Position numbers and translations under genes: made by a program | The notes under the pieces: generated by a model | Told to the model about the DNA's origin: nothing | What the model saw: only the letters and a program-made list of their open reading frames with translations | Database searches by the model: none | NCBI RefSeq assembly: GCF_014648675.1 | Contig: NZ_BMRO01000003.1 | Coordinates: 418,711 to 482,710 of the forward strand | Reading direction: 5' to 3' | From: Actinomadura livida | GTDB lineage: Bacteria; Actinomycetota; Actinomycetes; Streptosporangiales; Streptosporangiaceae | DNA length: 64,000 bases | Part shown: positions 17,328 through 25,406 of the stretch, piece by piece | How positions within the stretch are numbered: position 1 is the stretch's first letter | How the letters are laid out: each line of letters opens with the position of its first letter

Positions 17328-17555
17328 GTGACGGCTCAAGGGGGCGCCGGCCGCGACGAGCCCACACCGGAGGCGATGCGCGCCGAGACGGCGCGCGGCC
17401 TGCAGGAGCAGTTCCCGGGGGTGCGCGTCTGGTTCGGCGAGGCCACCGGATCGTGGTGGGCCATGGTGCCCGCGCGCGGCGGGCCGCGGCTGCTGGAGGC
17501 ACCGACCCCGCAGCGGCTCCGCGACGAGATCATGAGCATGCGCAGCCGGGGATGA
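17328..17555 (+). CDS. Small WWA-motif protein
   Basis: A 75-residue protein from GTG 17328, behind GGGGGAGGG. It shows the pattern LQEQFPGVRVWFGEATGSWWA followed by ATPQRLRDEI: helix, two strands with a Trp pair, and a closing helix. It is clearly the same family as the gene at 62115-62465 (FPGWTIWFGLSTGRWWA). Such small cytoplasmic proteins are abundant in actinomycetes, often many per genome; their function is unknown. The roughly 290-bp region upstream holds its promoter and no other gene. Confidence 0.75.
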   Translation: MTAQGGAGRDEPTPEAMRAETARGLQEQFPGVRVWFGEATGSWWAMVPARGGPRLLEAPTPQRLRDEIMSMRSRG

Positions 17556-17616
17556 CCGGCCGCCCACCGGGAACGGGGCGCGATCCGTCCCCGGAGGGCG
17601 TCCCAGCGACGCTAAC

Positions 17617-17644
17617 TGAAACCCGTTCTAGGCACAAGCGCTTG
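17617..17644. promoter_or_regulatory. Adjacent KstR-type and KstR2-type boxes
   Basis: TGAAACCCGTTCTA (17617-17630) fits the KstR consensus TnnAACnnGTTnnA. Four bases later, CAAGCGCTTG (17635-17644) is the core of a KstR2 box. Both lie between two convergent genes, so no annotated start is downstream on either strand. Confidence 0.5.
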
Positions 17645-17692
17645 CTCGGTTACGTCTCCCTTTTCGGCAGAACCCGCCTACCGGGGATCTCC

Positions 17693-17992
17693 TCACGCCT
17701 CGTACTGGATGGACGCCCGCTCCGCGACGATCGGTGTGATGTACTGCTCGACCACCGCGCGGTGCGCCGGGTGGTCTCGGTAGGCCAGGTAGGCGTCGCG
17801 TCCGGCGAAGTCCGCGACCACGGCGAAGTCGTACGCGCCGGGATTCACGCCGGCGTTCACGCCGATGCTGTACTCCCGTATCTCCTCGATCAGACCGGGC
17901 AGCTCCCCCAGCCTGGCCGCGACCTCTTCCTGCTGGCCGGTCGTCGTCCCCTCGGCCCACCTGAACATCACCACGTGCCGGAATCCGCTCAT
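17693..17992 (-). CDS. Dabb-family (stress-responsive A/B barrel) protein
   Basis: A 99-residue protein with the Dabb signature: N-terminal FRHVVMFRWAEG, central DFAVVADFAGRDAYLAYRDHPAHR and a C-terminal strand. Dabb proteins are dimeric ferredoxin-like barrels; some are cyclases or oxygenases and most have no known substrate. ATG 17992 lacks a clear Shine-Dalgarno and lies 25 bp after the stop of the flavodoxin-like gene, so the two probably form an operon. Confidence 0.85.
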   Translation of the reverse strand: MSGFRHVVMFRWAEGTTTGQQEEVAARLGELPGLIEEIREYSIGVNAGVNPGAYDFAVVADFAGRDAYLAYRDHPAHRAVVEQYITPIVAERASIQYEA

Positions 17993-18017
17993 GGCGGCAC
18001 GCTATCGCCGCGAGGGG

Positions 18018-18473
18018 TCAGATACCGCCGACCTCGGCCGCCGTGATCGCGCCGAGTTCCCAGCACGCCTCCAGGTCGGCCTTCGCGGGCTCCCCGGTGA
18101 CGACCACCGGCGGCTGGACGGCCTTCCACCTCAGCCCGGTGGTGATCGAGTCGAGCGCGCGCAACGCGCCGGTCGCGTCGTTGTTGCCGTGCAGGAAGGC
18201 CCCGAACGGGCGCCGGACGGTCTCCTCCAGGCACGGGTAGTAGATCTGGTCGAAGAAGTGCTTGAGCGCGCCGGACAGGTAGCCGAGGTTCACCGGCGAG
18301 CCCAGGAGGTAGCCGTCGGCCTCCAGGACGTCCACGGCGGAGGCCGTCAGCGCCGGCCGCGACACCACCTCCACGCCCTCGACCTCGTCGGTCGACGCGC
18401 CTGCGCGCACCGCCTCGAACATCGCCTGGACGGACGGCGACGGGGTGTGGTGGACGATCAGCAGCCTCTTCAT
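18018..18473 (-). CDS. Flavodoxin/NADPH-dependent FMN reductase-like protein
   Basis: A 151-residue protein. MKRLLIVHHTPSPSV gives the phosphate-binding loop of flavodoxin-like folds, GYLLGSPVNLGYLSGALKHFFDQ is the second FMN loop, and PFGAFLHGNNDATGA is the third. It probably binds FMN and reduces quinones or flavins. ATG 18473 is chosen because homology starts there; the Shine-Dalgarno is weak and a 12-bp tandem repeat lies directly upstream. It is followed by the Dabb gene. Confidence 0.8.
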   Translation of the reverse strand: MKRLLIVHHTPSPSVQAMFEAVRAGASTDEVEGVEVVSRPALTASAVDVLEADGYLLGSPVNLGYLSGALKHFFDQIYYPCLEETVRRPFGAFLHGNNDATGALRALDSITTGLRWKAVQPPVVVTGEPAKADLEACWELGAITAAEVGGI

Positions 18474-18474
18474 C

Positions 18475-18540
18475 ACCACGAGCCTAACCACGGGCCTGAC
18501 CACGGGCCTGACCACAGGACTGACCGCGGGCCTGACCGCG
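18475..18540. repeat. 12-bp minisatellite (5-6 units)
   Basis: Tandem variants of ACCACGGGCCTG begin 2 bp upstream of the start codon of the flavodoxin-like gene: the units at 18487, 18499, 18511 and 18523 are near-identical, with degenerate ends. On the transcript the array would be the 5' leader. Confidence 0.85.
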
Positions 18541-18642
18541 CCCGGCACCTTGCCGCCAGTAACACATGGTGACCTCATATAGCAATGGGTGACATCGAAA
18601 CGCCGCTGCCGGGTAGGGCTCCACGAAGGATCTTGGTCGGGG

Positions 18643-20331
18643 ATGGTGGTGCAGGTGTCCTTAGTGCGAACGGACGAGGCGGCGCAGACGGCGGCGTCGG
18701 GCGTGCCGGAGCGGCCCGTGTGGCCGATCGCGCTCGGCACCCTGCTCGTCGCCGCCCTGGTCGCGATGCCCGCACCCGCGCAGGCTCCGCCCTGGCTCGG
18801 CGGGCCCGCACGCCTCGTCACGGGCGGCGCGCCGCTCGCCCCCGCCCACGCCGCGGCCCTCGGCCTGGCCCTCGCGATCGTGGCCCGCGGCGTCCTGCTG
18901 CGGCGCCGTGCAGCCTGGTGCGGGCTGATGCTGCTGGCCGTCCTGGGCCTGCTGTCCGCGCTCACCGGAGACGGCGAGCCGTGGCGGGTGCCGCTGCTCG
19001 CGGCGGTGCTGGGCGGGCTGTGGCTGGAGCGCGGCCGGTTCTCCGTCCCCGTGCACCCCGAGCGCGGCCGCGCGGCCGTGAAGACCGGGGCCCTCCTGGC
19101 CGTCGTCGCGGTCTCCGGCTCGCTGCTGTTCGGCGGCGTGTCGGCCAGGTCGGTCGGCCAGGTGGCGGGCGGGCTCGGCTCGACCGGCGCGCCCATGGAC
19201 GGCGCGTCCTGGCTGCCGGACGTCCTCGGACTCGCGGGCGCCGCCGGGCTCCTCGTGCTGGTGGTCATCCTGCTGGCGCCCGCCCCGGCGCCGCCGCCCG
19301 CCGACGAGGCGGACCGCCGCCGTGTCGCGGACCTGGTCGCCCACCCCGGCTCGGACACCCTCGCCCCCTTCGCGCTGCGGCGCGACAAGGCGTACGCGTT
19401 CAGCCCGGACGAGCGGGCCGCGGTCGGCTACCGGGTCTTGTTCGGCGTCGCGGTGGCGGGCGGCGACCCGGTCGGCGACCCGGCCGCGCACGCCGGCGCG
19501 GTCGACTCGTTCCTCGCCCGGTGCCGGACCGCGGGCTGGCGGCCCGCCGTCCTCGGCGCGAGCGGCGGGCTGCTCCCCGTGTGGGGGCTCGCCCGCACGA
19601 TCGGGTACGGCGACGAGGTGGTGGTACGGCCCGGCGGGTTCAGCATGTCCGGGCGCCGGATGCGCAACGTCCGGCAGGCGGTCCAGCGCACGGTGAACGC
19701 CGGCGTGACCACCCGGATCCTCCTGGAAAGGGACCTCGACGCCGACCTGCGCGAGCGGCTCCTGGACGTCGCGTCCCGCTCGCTCGGCGGCGCGGCCGAG
19801 CGCGGCTTCGCCATGAACCTCGACGAGCTCCTCACCGGCCGCCATCCCGGGGCGGTCGTCGCGGTCGCCTACGACGAGGACAAAGAGCCGATCGCCTTCC
19901 AGCGGTACGTCGCCGCCGGCGAGGGCGTCAGCCTGGACGCGATGCGGCGCGTGCCGGGCGGGCCGAACGGCGTCAACGAGCGCCTCATCGCCGAAATGAT
20001 CGAGTACGCGGCCGACCGGGGCCACGGCGTCGTCTCCCTGAACTTCGTCCCGTTCCGCGCACTGCTCGACACCCGGGACCGCACCCCTCTGGAGAGGGTC
20101 GCGCACCGTGCGCTGCACCTGCTCGACCCGTGGATCGCGGCCGAGTCCCTCTTCCTGTTCGACCGGAAGTTCGGCCCGTCCTACAAGCCGCGCCACGTCG
20201 TCTTCCGCTCCTGGCTCGACGTCGCCTGGCTGGCCGCCGCCCTCTTCACGCTGGAGTTCGGCCGCATCCGCCCCGTCCAGCGGGCCGCGAGCCCGGTGAC
20301 CGAACCGGCCCGTGACCTGAGCCGCCCCTGA
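18643..20331 (+). CDS. MprF-like membrane protein with DUF2156 domain
   Basis: A 562-residue protein. The N-terminal 230 residues contain five or six hydrophobic helices. From about 240 onward lies a DUF2156 (GNAT-like, LPG synthase C-terminal) domain, with signatures such as MRNVRQAVQRTVNAG, GFAMNLDEL, DAMRRVPGGPNGVNERLI and LNFVPFRALL. In MprF this domain transfers Lys or Ala from aminoacyl-tRNA to phosphatidylglycerol, giving resistance to cationic peptides. There are fewer helices than in full MprF, so flippase activity is uncertain. The start is approximate; ATG 18643 is used and GTG 18655 is also possible. Confidence 0.82.
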   Translation: MVVQVSLVRTDEAAQTAASGVPERPVWPIALGTLLVAALVAMPAPAQAPPWLGGPARLVTGGAPLAPAHAAALGLALAIVARGVLLRRRAAWCGLMLLAVLGLLSALTGDGEPWRVPLLAAVLGGLWLERGRFSVPVHPERGRAAVKTGALLAVVAVSGSLLFGGVSARSVGQVAGGLGSTGAPMDGASWLPDVLGLAGAAGLLVLVVILLAPAPAPPPADEADRRRVADLVAHPGSDTLAPFALRRDKAYAFSPDERAAVGYRVLFGVAVAGGDPVGDPAAHAGAVDSFLARCRTAGWRPAVLGASGGLLPVWGLARTIGYGDEVVVRPGGFSMSGRRMRNVRQAVQRTVNAGVTTRILLERDLDADLRERLLDVASRSLGGAAERGFAMNLDELLTGRHPGAVVAVAYDEDKEPIAFQRYVAAGEGVSLDAMRRVPGGPNGVNERLIAEMIEYAADRGHGVVSLNFVPFRALLDTRDRTPLERVAHRALHLLDPWIAAESLFLFDRKFGPSYKPRHVVFRSWLDVAWLAAALFTLEFGRIRPVQRAASPVTEPARDLSRP

Positions 20332-20350
20332 CCGGGCTCGTCGGGACTTC

Positions 20351-20366
20351 CTAGAACGTGATTCGA
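20351..20366. promoter_or_regulatory. Operator-like motif upstream of the esterase gene
   Basis: CTAGAACGTGATTCGA lies 28 bp before the start at 20395. Its complement shares GAATCRCGTTCTRG with a motif at 44981-44996 upstream of the thioesterase gene. Confidence 0.45.
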
Positions 20367-20394
20367 TGGAGGTTCCCCGTCGAGAGGAGCGCGC

Positions 20395-21615
20395 ATGACC
20401 ACGGTGCAGGGGCACTGCGACCCGGCGTTCGCCCGTGTCCGCGAGGTGTTCGAGGAGAACTTCGCCGAGGGACGCGAGCTGGGCGCCGCCGTCGCCGTCT
20501 ACGCGGGCGACCGCAAGGTCGTGGACCTGTGGGGCGGCGTCGCCGACCGGCGCACCGGGCGCGAGTGGCTGCCGGACACCCCCTGCTTCGGGTTCTCCTG
20601 CACCAAGGCGGTGACGGCCGCCGCGGCGCTGCTGCTCGCCGAGCGCGGCCTGTACGAGCTGGACGGCCCGGTGACGGACTGGTGGCCCGAGTTCGGCGCC
20701 GCGGGCAAGGAGGGCACGACCGCCGAGCACCTGCTGACCCACCAGGCCGGCCTGCCCGCGTTCGCCCGCCCCGTATCGGCGGAGGAGGCGGCCGACCCCG
20801 TGGCCCTCGCGGACGAGCTGGCCGCGCAGGAGCCGGAGTGGACGCCCGGCGAAACCCACGGCTACCACGCGCTGACCTACGGCTGGCTCGCCGGCGAGAT
20901 CGTCCGGCGCCACTCGGGCAGGACGGTGGGCGCGTTCGTCAGGGACGAGTTCGCCGCCGGCCTGGACCTGTGGGTCGGCGCCCCCGACGACGTGATCGAT
21001 CGCGCCGCGAAGCTGTCGGCGGCACGGCGGGTCCAGGGCGGCGCCGACTCCACCGAGACCGCCGACTCGGCCAAGACAGCTGACTCCGCGAGGACGGCCG
21101 ACTCCCCCAGGGTCCTGGCCAGCGACCTCCTCAACCGCCTGGTCGCCGCGTACACCGACCCGCAGAGCACCATGAACCGGTCGACCGGCAACCCGCATCC
21201 GGGCAAGGGCGGCTACAACAACCCGGTCGTGCTGCGCGCGGGCTGGCCGTCCGCCGGGATGCTCGCCACCGCGCCCGCGCTCGCCGGCTTCTACCGCGAC
21301 CTCGTGACGGGCCGGATCCTGCGCCCGGAGACCCTGCGTGAGGCGATCCGCCCGCGGGTCGCCGGACCGGACCGGACGATGCTCATCGACAGCTCGTTCG
21401 GCCTCGGCTTCATGCGTCCCGCCCAGACGTTCTTCACCCCGAAGGCCGGGCGGGACTCGGCGTTCGGGCACACCGGCGCGGGCGGCTCGATCGGGCTCGG
21501 CGACCCCGACGCCGGCCTCGCGTTCGCGTACCTGCCGAACATGATGAGCGACATGGCGGCCGGCGACCTGCGCGCCTACCGGCTGCTGGACGCCGCGTAC
21601 GCGTCGGTGTCCTGA
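20395..21615 (+). CDS. Beta-lactamase-fold serine hydrolase/esterase
   Basis: A 406-residue class C beta-lactamase-like protein from ATG 20395, preceded by GAGAGGAG. The SxxK motif is Ser68-Cys-Thr-Lys71, a Tyr-containing motif occurs in GYHALTYGW, and FGHTGAGG replaces the KTG box. It has no signal peptide, so it is cytoplasmic and more likely an EstB-type esterase or transesterase than a drug-resistance enzyme. An Asp/Ala/Thr-rich tandem insertion (TADSAKTADSARTADS) near residue 220 looks like recent slippage inside the coding sequence. Confidence 0.85.
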   Translation: MTTVQGHCDPAFARVREVFEENFAEGRELGAAVAVYAGDRKVVDLWGGVADRRTGREWLPDTPCFGFSCTKAVTAAAALLLAERGLYELDGPVTDWWPEFGAAGKEGTTAEHLLTHQAGLPAFARPVSAEEAADPVALADELAAQEPEWTPGETHGYHALTYGWLAGEIVRRHSGRTVGAFVRDEFAAGLDLWVGAPDDVIDRAAKLSAARRVQGGADSTETADSAKTADSARTADSPRVLASDLLNRLVAAYTDPQSTMNRSTGNPHPGKGGYNNPVVLRAGWPSAGMLATAPALAGFYRDLVTGRILRPETLREAIRPRVAGPDRTMLIDSSFGLGFMRPAQTFFTPKAGRDSAFGHTGAGGSIGLGDPDAGLAFAYLPNMMSDMAAGDLRAYRLLDAAYASVS

Positions 21616-21659
21616 GTCGTACGCGCCGGTGTCCTGAGGCCGCGGTAGCGTGCCGCCCC

Positions 21660-22346
21660 ATGGAGGTACGCGACCTGCACGCCTGGCCGTCCACCCCGCG
21701 CGAGGCCGAGGCCGTCCAGGACCTGCTGCGCCCGATGCTCGAACTGGGCGAACCCGGGCCGGTGAGGCCGCGCACCGTCGCGGGCCTGGACGTCGCGTAC
21801 GCGGCCGACGGCGGCGGCACCGGGACGCGCCTGGCCGCCGCGGTCGCCGTGCTGGACGGGACGAGCCTGGAGGTGATCGAGGAGTCGGTCGCCGTCGGCA
21901 CCGCCGCGTTCCCCTACGTGCCCGGCCTGTTCGCGTTCCGCGAGCTGCCCACGCTCCTGGACGCGCTGCGCGGGCTGAAGACCGTGCCGGAGCTGCTCGT
22001 CTGCGACGGCTTCGGGGTCGCGCACCCGCGCCGGTTCGGGCTGGCGTGCCATGTGGGCGTCCTGACCGGGCTGCCCGCGATCGGCGTGGGCAAGACGGCC
22101 TTCGTCGGCGAGTACGAGGAGCCGGGACGGCGGCGCGGCGACGCGAGCCCCCTGCTGGACGGCGGCGAGGTCGTCGGGCGGGTGCTGCGGACGCGCGACG
22201 GCGTCAAACCGGTGTACGTCTCCGCCGGGCACCGCACCGACCTCGACACGGCCTGCCGGAACGTCCTCGACCTCACGCCTTCGTACCGCCTTCCGGAGAC
22301 CACCCGCAGGGCCGACCGGCTGGCGCGCGACGCCCTGGCCGGGTAG
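21660..22346 (+). CDS. nfi: Endonuclease V (deoxyinosine 3'-endonuclease)
   Basis: A 228-residue protein with the endonuclease V core: metal-binding Asp in VAGLDVAY, the YVPGLFAFRE motif, the second Asp in VCDGFGVAHPRRFG, and GVGKTAFVG. It nicks DNA near deoxyinosine, or RNA at inosine. ATG 21660 has only a weak Shine-Dalgarno and starts 42 bp after the esterase stop. Length and motif order are normal for the family. Confidence 0.92.
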   Translation: MEVRDLHAWPSTPREAEAVQDLLRPMLELGEPGPVRPRTVAGLDVAYAADGGGTGTRLAAAVAVLDGTSLEVIEESVAVGTAAFPYVPGLFAFRELPTLLDALRGLKTVPELLVCDGFGVAHPRRFGLACHVGVLTGLPAIGVGKTAFVGEYEEPGRRRGDASPLLDGGEVVGRVLRTRDGVKPVYVSAGHRTDLDTACRNVLDLTPSYRLPETTRRADRLARDALAG

Positions 22347-22430
22347 CGCCCGGTACGGGAAGATGGCAGTCTCGTGCACAAGGAGGCGGAGACACCCCAG
22401 GTCATCCGCGACACCGCTGGACGGTGGCCC

Positions 22431-23027
22431 ATGGACACCCGGCCGATGCGGGCCGACGCCCGCCGCAACTACGAGCGACTGGTCGCGACGGCCCGCACTG
22501 CCTTCATGGAGCACGGAACGGACGCCTCCCTCGACGACATCGCCAAGCGCGCGGGCGTCGGCTCGGGGACGCTGTACCGCCACTTCCCCACCCGTGACTC
22601 CCTCCTGCACGCCGTCCTGCACGACCGCATCGAGGGGCTGCTGGCGCACGCCGACGAGCTGCTGTCCGAGCCGGAGCAGGACCCGGAGAGCGAGGCGCGC
22701 GGCGCGGACGCCGCGCTGGGCCGCTGGCTGCGCACCTACCTCGCGGGCGCGATGACGCCGCGCGGCACCTCCACCGTGATCATCCAGGCCATGTCGGCGG
22801 AGTGGGCGGGGACGGGGCTGGGCGCCGCCGCGACCTCGATCCGCGACGCGCTCGGGCTGCTGCTGGAGCGGGCGCAGCGGGCGGGCTCGATCCGCGCGGA
22901 CATCGACCCGGGCGACCTGCTGCGGCTCACCAACGCGATCGGCGTCGCGTCGGAGCGCACCCCGGATCCCGCCGCGTACGCCGACCGGATGCTCGCGCTC
23001 CTCTTCGACGGCCTGCGGACGCGCTGA
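22431..23027 (+). CDS. TetR-family regulator
   Basis: A 198-residue regulator. The N terminus RPMRADARRNYERLVATAR and the HTH DDIAKRAGVGSGTLYRHFPTRDSLL are typical of a large actinomycete TetR group. ATG 22431 is used because family members begin about here; a GTG at 22374 would add 19 residues. The ligand domain is helical and unremarkable. It ends about 90 bp before the SDR gene, and a palindrome in that gap (23063-23080) is a possible binding site. Confidence 0.85.
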   Translation: MDTRPMRADARRNYERLVATARTAFMEHGTDASLDDIAKRAGVGSGTLYRHFPTRDSLLHAVLHDRIEGLLAHADELLSEPEQDPESEARGADAALGRWLRTYLAGAMTPRGTSTVIIQAMSAEWAGTGLGAAATSIRDALGLLLERAQRAGSIRADIDPGDLLRLTNAIGVASERTPDPAAYADRMLALLFDGLRTR

Positions 23028-23062
23028 CCACCGCGCGTCACCGGACCCCGCTTGTTGCCTTG

Positions 23063-23080
23063 ACCAAGCGTTCGCTAGGT
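23063..23080. promoter_or_regulatory. Palindromic operator upstream of the SDR gene
   Basis: ACCAAGCG-TT-CGCTAGGT is an 18-bp inverted repeat with one mismatch, 35 bp before the SDR start. TetR-type sites with the AAGCG...CGCT core are common before lipid and steroid genes. Confidence 0.55.
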
Positions 23081-23115
23081 TTGCGGACGATGGTCACCGG
23101 CGACGAGGAGCGTTG

Positions 23116-23877
23116 ATGGGGCAGCTTGACGGCAAGGTGGCGCTGGTCACCGGCGGTGCGCGCGGCATGGGCAAGTCCCACGTCCGCCGCTTCCTGGACG
23201 AGGGCGCCAAGGTCGTGTTCGGCGACGTCCTGGAGGAGGAGGGGGCGAAGCTGGCCGCCGAACTCGGGGACGGCGTGCGGTTCGTCCGGATGGACGTGAC
23301 CCGCGAGGAGGACTGGAAGACCGCGGTCGACACCGCCACGGAGACCTTCGGCGCGCTGCACGTCCTGGTCAACAACGCCGGCATCATCAGGCACAAGACG
23401 ATCGAGGACATGACCCTCGAGGAGTTCCGCCGGATCCTGGACGTCAACCTGATCGGCCAGTGGCTCGGCGTGAAGTCCGTGACCGCCGCCATGCGCGAGG
23501 CGGGCGGCGGCTCCATCATCAACGTCTCGTCCACCGAGGGCTTCATCGGCGCCCACGGGCTGGCCGCCTACAGCGCCAGCAAGTTCGGCATCCGCGGCCT
23601 CACCAAGGCGGCCGCCCGGGAGCTCGGCCGGTACGAGATCCGCGTGAACTCGATCCACCCCGGCGGCGTCCTGACCCCGCTCTCCCTCCAGGACGACGTC
23701 GTCTCGGCCACCGCCGACAGCGCCGACGCCTTCCTGAAGGCCCTGCCCCTCGGCCGCATGGGCAAGTCCAAGGAGGTGTCGGGCCTCGTCGTCTACCTCG
23801 CCTCGGACGACTCCTCCTACTGCACGGGCAGCGAGGTCCTGGTCGACGGCGGCATGCTCACCGGCGCCGGGTACTGA
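23116..23877 (+). CDS. Short-chain dehydrogenase, hydroxysteroid-type
   Basis: A 253-residue SDR from ATG 23116, behind GAGGAG. The NAD-binding TGGARGMG (12-19), NNAG (86-89), catalytic Ser139, Tyr152 and Lys156 (YSASK) and the PGG segment are all present. The sequence resembles 3-alpha/20-beta-hydroxysteroid dehydrogenases of actinomycetes. It oxidises or reduces a secondary alcohol with NAD(H); a steroid substrate is suggested but not proven by the sequence. Confidence 0.88.
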   Translation: MGQLDGKVALVTGGARGMGKSHVRRFLDEGAKVVFGDVLEEEGAKLAAELGDGVRFVRMDVTREEDWKTAVDTATETFGALHVLVNNAGIIRHKTIEDMTLEEFRRILDVNLIGQWLGVKSVTAAMREAGGGSIINVSSTEGFIGAHGLAAYSASKFGIRGLTKAAARELGRYEIRVNSIHPGGVLTPLSLQDDVVSATADSADAFLKALPLGRMGKSKEVSGLVVYLASDDSSYCTGSEVLVDGGMLTGAGY

Positions 23878-23949
23878 GGCCGGGCACGCACAACACGACG
23901 GGCCGCCGGCAACGGTTCGGACCCCCGGCACCGGCGACCCGTCGCGGGT

Positions 23950-25329
23950 CTATGGACGCCGCTCGACCCATCCTTCGACGGCTTCGAGCTGGGCGGCGAG
24001 GGAAATGAGCGTCCCCTCGTCGGAGTCGTGCCCGAGGAGCTGGGCCCCGATGGGCAGCCCGGCCTTCGTGAAGCCCGCGGGCACGTTCACGCCGGGCCAT
24101 CCGAGGACGTTCCAGGTCCACGCGTAGGGGCACGCCGCGGCCACACCGGACTGCGTCTTCTGGTACCCGGCCCCGTCGAACGCCCCGATCCGCAACGGCG
24201 GCTGCGCCGTGGTCGGGGTCAGCACCACATCGGCCACCTGGAATATGCGGCCGATCTTCCTGCGCAGGTGGGGGTCCATCCTCTTGGCCAGCGGAAGCAG
24301 CCGCTTCCCGAGCACCCGGCCGATCTGGGCCTCGACCTCCGTCCGCCGCTCAGGCCGCGGATTGGGCATCGCGTCGAGCATGTCGGCCACCGCCGACGTG
24401 CCGCGCGGGATGAGCCCGAGCCCCACGAGCCCGTAGTCGGGATCGGCGGGAAACACCTTGTGCCCCAGGGCCGTGAGCCGCCTCGCGAGCCGCTCGACGG
24501 CCCCGCGGATCTCCGGGTCGAGTTTCCCGCTCACCCCGAAGGCCGTCCTGTAGGAGACGGCGATGCGCAGCCGGCCGGGCTCCCGCTTCGCGAACTCCGC
24601 GAACGGCGTGACCGGCGGATCGAGCTGATACGCGTCCTCGGGATGGCTGCCGGTCAGCACGTCCAGCAGCAAGGCGGCGTCCCCGACACTTCTGGCAAGG
24701 GGGCCCCAGACGGTGATCCCATTGAACGGGTCGGTGTTCGGATACCCGGAAACACGTCCCCGCTGGGGTTTGATGCCCACCAATCCGGTCCAGGCCGCCG
24801 GAATGCGGATCGACCCGGCCCCGTCGGACCCGACCGCCCCGGCGACCATTCCCGCCGCCACCGCGGCCGCCGACCCGCCCGACGAGCCGCCCGGCGTGTA
24901 GTCGGGGTTCCACGGGTTCCTGGCGATCCCGAACTCGGGCGATTCGCTGAAGGGCCACAACCCGAGCTCGCAGGTCGTGGTCTTGCCCACGACGATGGCT
25001 CCCGCGGCCCGCAGCTTGCGCACGACCTCCGCGTCCCGCGCCGCGGGGCGGTGATCCCCGGCCACGGCGAACGGCGTCGTCTCCCCCGCCACGTCCGTGT
25101 CGTCCTTGACCACGACCGGGACCCCGAGCAGCGGCAGCCGCTCCCCGTCCGCCAGCCGCTTGTCGGCCTCCAGCGCCTCCTGCGCCGCCGCGTCCCAGCG
25201 CACCACGCGGAACGCCCCGAGCGACTCCTGCCGGCGGATGGTCTCCAGGCAGTCCTCGACGAGCTCGCGGGCGGACACCTCCCCCTTCGCCAGCGCCTCC
25301 GCCTGCCCGGCCAGCCCGCCCAGCACCAC
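23950..25329 (-). CDS. Amidase (amidase signature family)
   Basis: A 459-residue enzyme with Lys75 (VVVKDDTDV), the GGSSGGSAAAVAAG loop (cis-Ser near 149-150) and the nucleophile Ser173 in GSDGAGSIRIPAAW. The usual TGGS is GAGS here, a small change next to the nucleophile. It hydrolyses an unknown amide. GTG 25329 follows GGGAGGCGAC. It is divergent from a TetR gene across a 77-bp gap holding a perfect palindrome, so it is probably repressed by that TetR. Confidence 0.9.
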   Translation of the reverse strand: MVLGGLAGQAEALAKGEVSARELVEDCLETIRRQESLGAFRVVRWDAAAQEALEADKRLADGERLPLLGVPVVVKDDTDVAGETTPFAVAGDHRPAARDAEVVRKLRAAGAIVVGKTTTCELGLWPFSESPEFGIARNPWNPDYTPGGSSGGSAAAVAAGMVAGAVGSDGAGSIRIPAAWTGLVGIKPQRGRVSGYPNTDPFNGITVWGPLARSVGDAALLLDVLTGSHPEDAYQLDPPVTPFAEFAKREPGRLRIAVSYRTAFGVSGKLDPEIRGAVERLARRLTALGHKVFPADPDYGLVGLGLIPRGTSAVADMLDAMPNPRPERRTEVEAQIGRVLGKRLLPLAKRMDPHLRRKIGRIFQVADVVLTPTTAQPPLRIGAFDGAGYQKTQSGVAAACPYAWTWNVLGWPGVNVPAGFTKAGLPIGAQLLGHDSDEGTLISLAAQLEAVEGWVERRP

Positions 25330-25346
25330 GTCGCCTCCCAGAGGGG

Positions 25347-25372
25347 GTATCGTTCGTTCGAACGAACGATAC
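25347..25372. promoter_or_regulatory. 26-bp perfect palindrome operator
   Basis: The 13-bp half GTATCGTTCGTTC is followed directly by its exact reverse complement. Within it TTCGTTCGAACGAA repeats the TTCG step. It lies between the divergent amidase and TetR genes, 17 bp from the amidase start codon. Confidence 0.88.
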
Positions 25373-25406
25373 AGAAAGAGTCGATCTTAGGGAAGACTGT
25401 GCAGCG

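Noticed and set aside
20395-21615. Beta-lactamase resistance gene
   Set aside because: No signal peptide, HTG in place of KTG and esterase-like context; better described as an EstB-type hydrolase.
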